The position numbers and the translations under genes are program-made. 64,000 bases of DNA, from assembly GCA_965237625.1 (NCBI GenBank), contig CBDEGD010000039.1, positions 1-64,000 on the forward strand, written 5' to 3'. Source of the DNA: JABDIP01 sp965237625. GTDB taxonomy: Bacteria; Pseudomonadota; Alphaproteobacteria; DSM-16000; Inquilinaceae. Positions within the stretch are counted from its first letter, which is position 1; every line of letters starts with the position of its first letter. Of the stretch, positions 61,097-64,000 are shown piece after piece. Under the pieces are notes generated by a model. The model had not been told where the DNA came from, did not search any database, and saw nothing but the letters and a program-made list of their open reading frames with translations.

Positions 61097-62203
61097 ATGT
61101 CGAACCTTGAGCTTCGAAACGTGACCAAGGCCTTCGGCCCGGTGAAGGTCATCCACGGCGTCGATTTGGAGACCAGGGACGGCGAGTTCATGGTGCTTGT
61201 CGGCCCGTCCGGCTGTGGAAAATCGACGCTGCTGCGGATGATCGCCGGGCTGGAAGACGTCACCTCCGGCGAGGTCCTGATCGATGGCGAGCGGGTCAAC
61301 CACATTCCCGCATCCGATCGCGGTCTGGCCATGGTGTTCCAGTCCTATGCGCTCTATCCACACATGTCGGTCTACAAGAACATGGCGTTCGGGCTGGAAA
61401 ACACGCGATTGCCGCGCGACGAGATCGAAGGTCGGGTGCGTCGCGCCGCCGAGATGCTGAGGATCACCGACTATCTGGAGCGCAAGCCAAAGGCACTCTC
61501 CGGCGGGCAGCGTCAGCGGGTGGCGATTGGCCGCGCCATCGTGCGCGACCCCAAGATCTTCCTGTTCGATGAGCCGTTGTCCAATCTTGATGCCGAGTTG
61601 CGCGTGGCCATGCGCAAGGAACTGGCCGCGCTGCACGGCGATCTCGGCGGCACGATGATCTATGTGACCCACGACCAGACCGAGGCGATGACGCTGGCCA
61701 ACCGGATCGTCGTGGTCAATGAGGGCCATATCGAGCAGGTCGGCTCGCCACTGGACCTCTACAACCGGCCGGACAATCTGTTCGTTGCCGGGTTCATCGG
61801 CTCCCCGAAAATGAACCTCTTGGACGCTGTCGTGGCGGCAAGCGGCAAGGGCAGCCTGAACCTGACCCTTGGCCCCCATCGCATCGAGCTGCCATTCGGT
61901 GCGGCGTGTAGGGAGGGCGACGCGGTGACCATCGGCGTCAGACCAGAGCATATCGATGTCGCCGACCCCGGCGACGGCGATCTCGACGTGGTCGTCGATA
62001 TCAGCGAGCAGCTTGGCGGCGAGACGTATTTCTATGCCACGCCGGAGGGCCTGCCGCAGATGACCATCCATCAGCTTGGCCAGTTGCCTTTGGCGCGGGG
62101 GCAGAGCCTGGCCCTGCGGCTTCGCCAGGATATGGTCCACCTGTTCGATGTGAATGGGTCCATCCTGCGCCACGCCACCCAGCATGACGGTTCCGGCGGT
62201 TGA
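61097..62203 (+). CDS. ABC sugar transporter ATP-binding protein, UgpC/MsmK type (second system)
   Basis: 368 residues. Walker A is G-P-S-G-C-G-K-S-T, the Q-loop V-F-Q-S-Y-A-L-Y-P-H-M, signature L-S-G-G-Q-R-Q-R and Walker B F-L-F-D-E-P-L-S-N-L-D-A-E-L-R. A C-terminal TOBE/OB region of about 130 residues is present (G-V-R-P-E-H-I near 277). It completes the four-gene importer 56618-62203; the hydroxyacid dehydrogenase lies between permease and ATPase. Similar overall to the ATPase at 4592, but the two are not close copies. Confidence 0.95.
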   Translation: MSNLELRNVTKAFGPVKVIHGVDLETRDGEFMVLVGPSGCGKSTLLRMIAGLEDVTSGEVLIDGERVNHIPASDRGLAMVFQSYALYPHMSVYKNMAFGLENTRLPRDEIEGRVRRAAEMLRITDYLERKPKALSGGQRQRVAIGRAIVRDPKIFLFDEPLSNLDAELRVAMRKELAALHGDLGGTMIYVTHDQTEAMTLANRIVVVNEGHIEQVGSPLDLYNRPDNLFVAGFIGSPKMNLLDAVVAASGKGSLNLTLGPHRIELPFGAACREGDAVTIGVRPEHIDVADPGDGDLDVVVDISEQLGGETYFYATPEGLPQMTIHQLGQLPLARGQSLALRLRQDMVHLFDVNGSILRHATQHDGSGG

Positions 62204-62264
62204 AGACCGGCACGGTATTCCGAGCGGGCTGTTCCGTGGGGCCGCATCGTGAGCGAGAGGCGCG

Positions 62265-63173
62265 ATGGTCGACCGCGAACAGGTGAAGCGCCTGCTCGGC
62301 TCTTGGAGCGAGACGCGCGAACCACCGGTCGCGACCCTGATCGACCAGAAAGAGTCCGGTGGCCAGGTGGTCGAGAGCCTGCGGATCTCAGCCGGTCCCG
62401 GAGACCCGATTCCGGCACTCCTGTTCCGCCCCGTGTCGGTCGAAGCACCCAGCCCGGCGATCCTGTACTGCCATGCCCATGGTGGACGTTACGAGATCGG
62501 CAAGGACGAATTGAGCCAGGGCCGCCCGGCGCTGGCCGACCCGCCATACGGGCCGGTGCTGGCGGAATTGGGACTTACCGTCCTGTGTCTCGACATGCCA
62601 ACCTTCGGTGAGCGCTCCCACCAGGCCGAGTCGGCACTCTCCAAAGCCTGTCTTTGGCGGGGCGGCTCCCTGTTCGGCTCCATGCTGAGCGACCTCGCCA
62701 GCGGACTCGATTATCTGGAGCGCCGGGACGACGTCGATGCCGCACGGATCGCGGCGCTCGGAATATCCATGGGCGGCACCCATGCCTGGTGGCTCGCCGC
62801 GCTCGACGACCGGATCATGGCGGTGGCCGATCTCTGTTGTTTCGCGGATATGGACGAGTTGATCGCGACCGGCGCCCACGACCTTCACGGCCACTACATG
62901 ACCGTGCCGGGCCTTCTGCAGACCAACGAAACCGGTCACATCGCCGGGCTCATCGCACCGAGGCCGAGATTGATCTGCGTCGGATTTCAGGATCCGCTGA
63001 CGCCGAGACCGGCCTTCGATAAGGCCCATGGGCAAACTCTGACAGCCTATCGCGCCGCCGGCGCCGCCGACCGGTTGCAAACCGTCATCGAGCCGGAAGG
63101 CGGCCACCAGGAGACACCGCGCATGCGCGCCGCGGTCCTCAGCTTCTTGAGCGATGCCCTCGGACTGTCATGA
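62265..63173 (+). CDS. Alpha/beta hydrolase (dienelactone-hydrolase/acetyl-esterase-like)
   Basis: 302 residues. The nucleophile elbow is A-A-L-G-I-S-M-G-G-T near residue 168, the acid in V-G-F-Q-D-P-L-T near 243 and the histidine in E-G-G-H-Q-E near 283. The oxyanion-side H-A-H-G-G-R lies near 72. No signal peptide, so cytoplasmic. Members hydrolyse esters or lactones; here it may de-esterify or open a lactone of the imported sugar derivative before or after the MocA oxidation. It lies 61 bp after the ATPase gene and ends the operon. An overlapping shadow frame lacks the elbow. Confidence 0.88.
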   Translation: MVDREQVKRLLGSWSETREPPVATLIDQKESGGQVVESLRISAGPGDPIPALLFRPVSVEAPSPAILYCHAHGGRYEIGKDELSQGRPALADPPYGPVLAELGLTVLCLDMPTFGERSHQAESALSKACLWRGGSLFGSMLSDLASGLDYLERRDDVDAARIAALGISMGGTHAWWLAALDDRIMAVADLCCFADMDELIATGAHDLHGHYMTVPGLLQTNETGHIAGLIAPRPRLICVGFQDPLTPRPAFDKAHGQTLTAYRAAGAADRLQTVIEPEGGHQETPRMRAAVLSFLSDALGLS

Positions 63174-63663
63174 GAGTGCGGGCGCGGAAGGTCGGACAGG
63201 GCCCGGCGGGCAGCGTTCTTACCGCGAATGGGTCAGACTTCCGACAAGAGAAAGCCCGCTATCTGATGCCTGGCTGCCGCGTGTTTCGTAGTTCCAAATC
63301 GCGGGCCTGCAACCACCGGAACCTACCTATTGAGATCTTGCTCTGTCTTCCATCGGGACCGGTCTGCCGTTCGATACGGCCGCCTGGCACCAAGTCCTGA
63401 TCTCCGGGGTGCAAAAGCGAGCATCGGAATGATCTCCTTCCCGTGGCAGCTCCAGCGGGTGACGATCGAGTTCGACCCGTTCGAAGGTCGCCTCGCATTC
63501 AGCGCATCGTTTGGCACGAATTATCGGGCCGGTAACGGTGCGAGGCCTGCGGCGGCACCGCCGAACCGCCTCCGACCGGACGTTGTCGCGCCTCATGCCT
63601 GTATGAAAGTCCTTCAAATTATATCTTAAAGTCGCCGGGTCAGTTCTGCGCTATTCAATGGAC
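63174..63663. other. Intergenic region, nothing convincing
   Basis: 490 bp between the hydrolase and the OHCU decarboxylase genes. A minus-strand frame near 63500 contains two C-x(2-8)-C pairs (C-A-E-C and F-C-T-P-E-I-R-T-W-C), but has no good start and I do not call it. No terminator with a T-run was seen after the hydrolase gene. Confidence 0.4.
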
Positions 63664-64000
63664 ATGCAGACGACCGGGTCCAGACATCCGCCGGATCGGC
63701 GGCTCCGCCCCTCCGAGATGGACGAGGATGCGTTCATCGATGCCTTTGGCGGGGTGTTCGAGCATTCACCCTGGATCGCCAAAAGTGCCTTCGAGCTCGG
63801 ACTCGGGCCGGCGCATGAAAGCGCCGCCGGCCTGCACGAAGCGCTTTGCCGGGCCTTTCGCGAAGCCGACGCGAGCCAGCGGCTCGGCGTCCTTCAAGCC
63901 CATCCGGATCTTGCCGGGAAACTCGCTGCGGCGAAGCGGCTGACGCCAGAATCGACAGCGGAACAGGCAGGTGCCGGCCTCGACCTTCTGACCGACGAAG
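63664..64000 (+). CDS. uraD: OHCU decarboxylase (urate/allantoin pathway), N-terminal part
   Basis: Open frame from ATG 63664 to the window edge (112 residues visible). Family marks are M-D-E-D-A-F-I-D-A-F-G-G-V-F-E-H-S-P-W-I-A near residue 19 and the hallmark L-Q-A-H-P-D-L-A-G-K-L-A near 77, whose H-P-D-L includes the catalytic His. The enzyme turns 2-oxo-4-hydroxy-4-carboxy-5-ureidoimidazoline into S-allantoin in uric acid breakdown. An in-frame ATG at 63718 is an alternative start. The rest of the gene, and probably other purine-catabolic genes, lie beyond the window. Confidence 0.85.
   Translation, partial: MQTTGSRHPPDRRLRPSEMDEDAFIDAFGGVFEHSPWIAKSAFELGLGPAHESAAGLHEALCRAFREADASQRLGVLQAHPDLAGKLAAAKRLTPESTAEQAGAGLDLLTDE

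Noticed and set aside
63327..63617. Minus-strand frame with two Cys pairs resembling a zinc ribbon.
   Set aside because: Only a TTG start without ribosome-binding site, Arg-rich shadow-like translation, spacing not matching a known zinc finger.

Overview
The window is GC-rich, gene-dense DNA whose gene content and repeats fit an alphaproteobacterium of the Rhodospirillales/Hyphomicrobiales type. The evidence is TRAP and ABC transporters next to dehydrogenase islands, an iol locus on divergent LacI-regulated promoters, and an inverted pair of CCCCGGACTTGATCCGGGG-type intergenic repeats that I know from many alphaproteobacteria. I see no tRNA, rRNA, CRISPR array, intact insertion sequence, phage gene or replication origin. 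Nearly the whole window is catabolic or transport islands.

Region by region. (A) 1-8755: a sugar-type ABC transporter operon on the minus strand (ATPase, binding protein, two permeases) continues into a two-domain SnoaL-like protein, a 30-codon GMC-oxidoreductase relic and a further SnoaL-like gene. Divergent from it are a second two-domain SnoaL protein, an amidohydrolase and a third (frameshifted) two-domain SnoaL protein. Two mirrored LacI-type operators sit between the two arms. The substrate is unknown; this is the least explained metabolic locus here. (B) 8771-22494: myo-inositol catabolism (class II aldolase, iolB, iolC, iolD / iolE, a Gfo/Idh/MocA dehydrogenase), a LacI repressor, an inositol/ribose-type ABC transporter, three gene relics and a MocA-aldo/keto-reductase fusion. 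Two identical perfect 16-bp operators mark both divergent promoters. (C) 22579-33465: a tightly overlapping seven-gene operon (GntR/UTRA regulator, aconitase-type large and small subunits, PEP-mutase/isocitrate-lyase-family lyase, hydantoinase B and A, isochorismatase-family hydrolase) divergent from a TRAP transporter. The set suggests ring opening and deamidation of an imported cyclic imide or amide to a dicarboxylate that is hydrated and cleaved. (D) 33538-37965: GMC oxidoreductase, CMD-like protein, SDR, single-domain SnoaL protein and an Asp/Glu-racemase/maleate-isomerase-family protein.

(E) 38534-50518: a MimABCD-type soluble diiron monooxygenase operon (alcohol dehydrogenase, hydroxylase alpha, reductase, hydroxylase beta, coupling protein, amidohydrolase, MIP18/DUF59 protein, dedicated GroEL) with a convergent AcoR/MimR-type sigma-54 activator. 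Two canonical GG-N10-GC sigma-54 promoters are readable, one before adh and one before a 66-residue orphan protein. (F) 50922-53847: a minus-strand group holding a WD40 protein, a dual-CDGSH iron-sulfur protein, a coiled-coil protein and an unrecognised 319-residue protein. (G) 54375-63173: two Gfo/Idh/MocA dehydrogenases, a complete sugar ABC transporter, a D-2-hydroxyacid dehydrogenase and an alpha/beta hydrolase on one strand, probably uptake and oxidation of a sugar derivative. (H) 63664-end: start of an OHCU decarboxylase (urate/allantoin pathway).

Three otherwise well-conserved genes (7726-8755, 38534-40558, 43196-44216) show apparent single-base insertions, two of them clearly in G/C homopolymers. 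These may be assembly indels rather than true pseudogenes.
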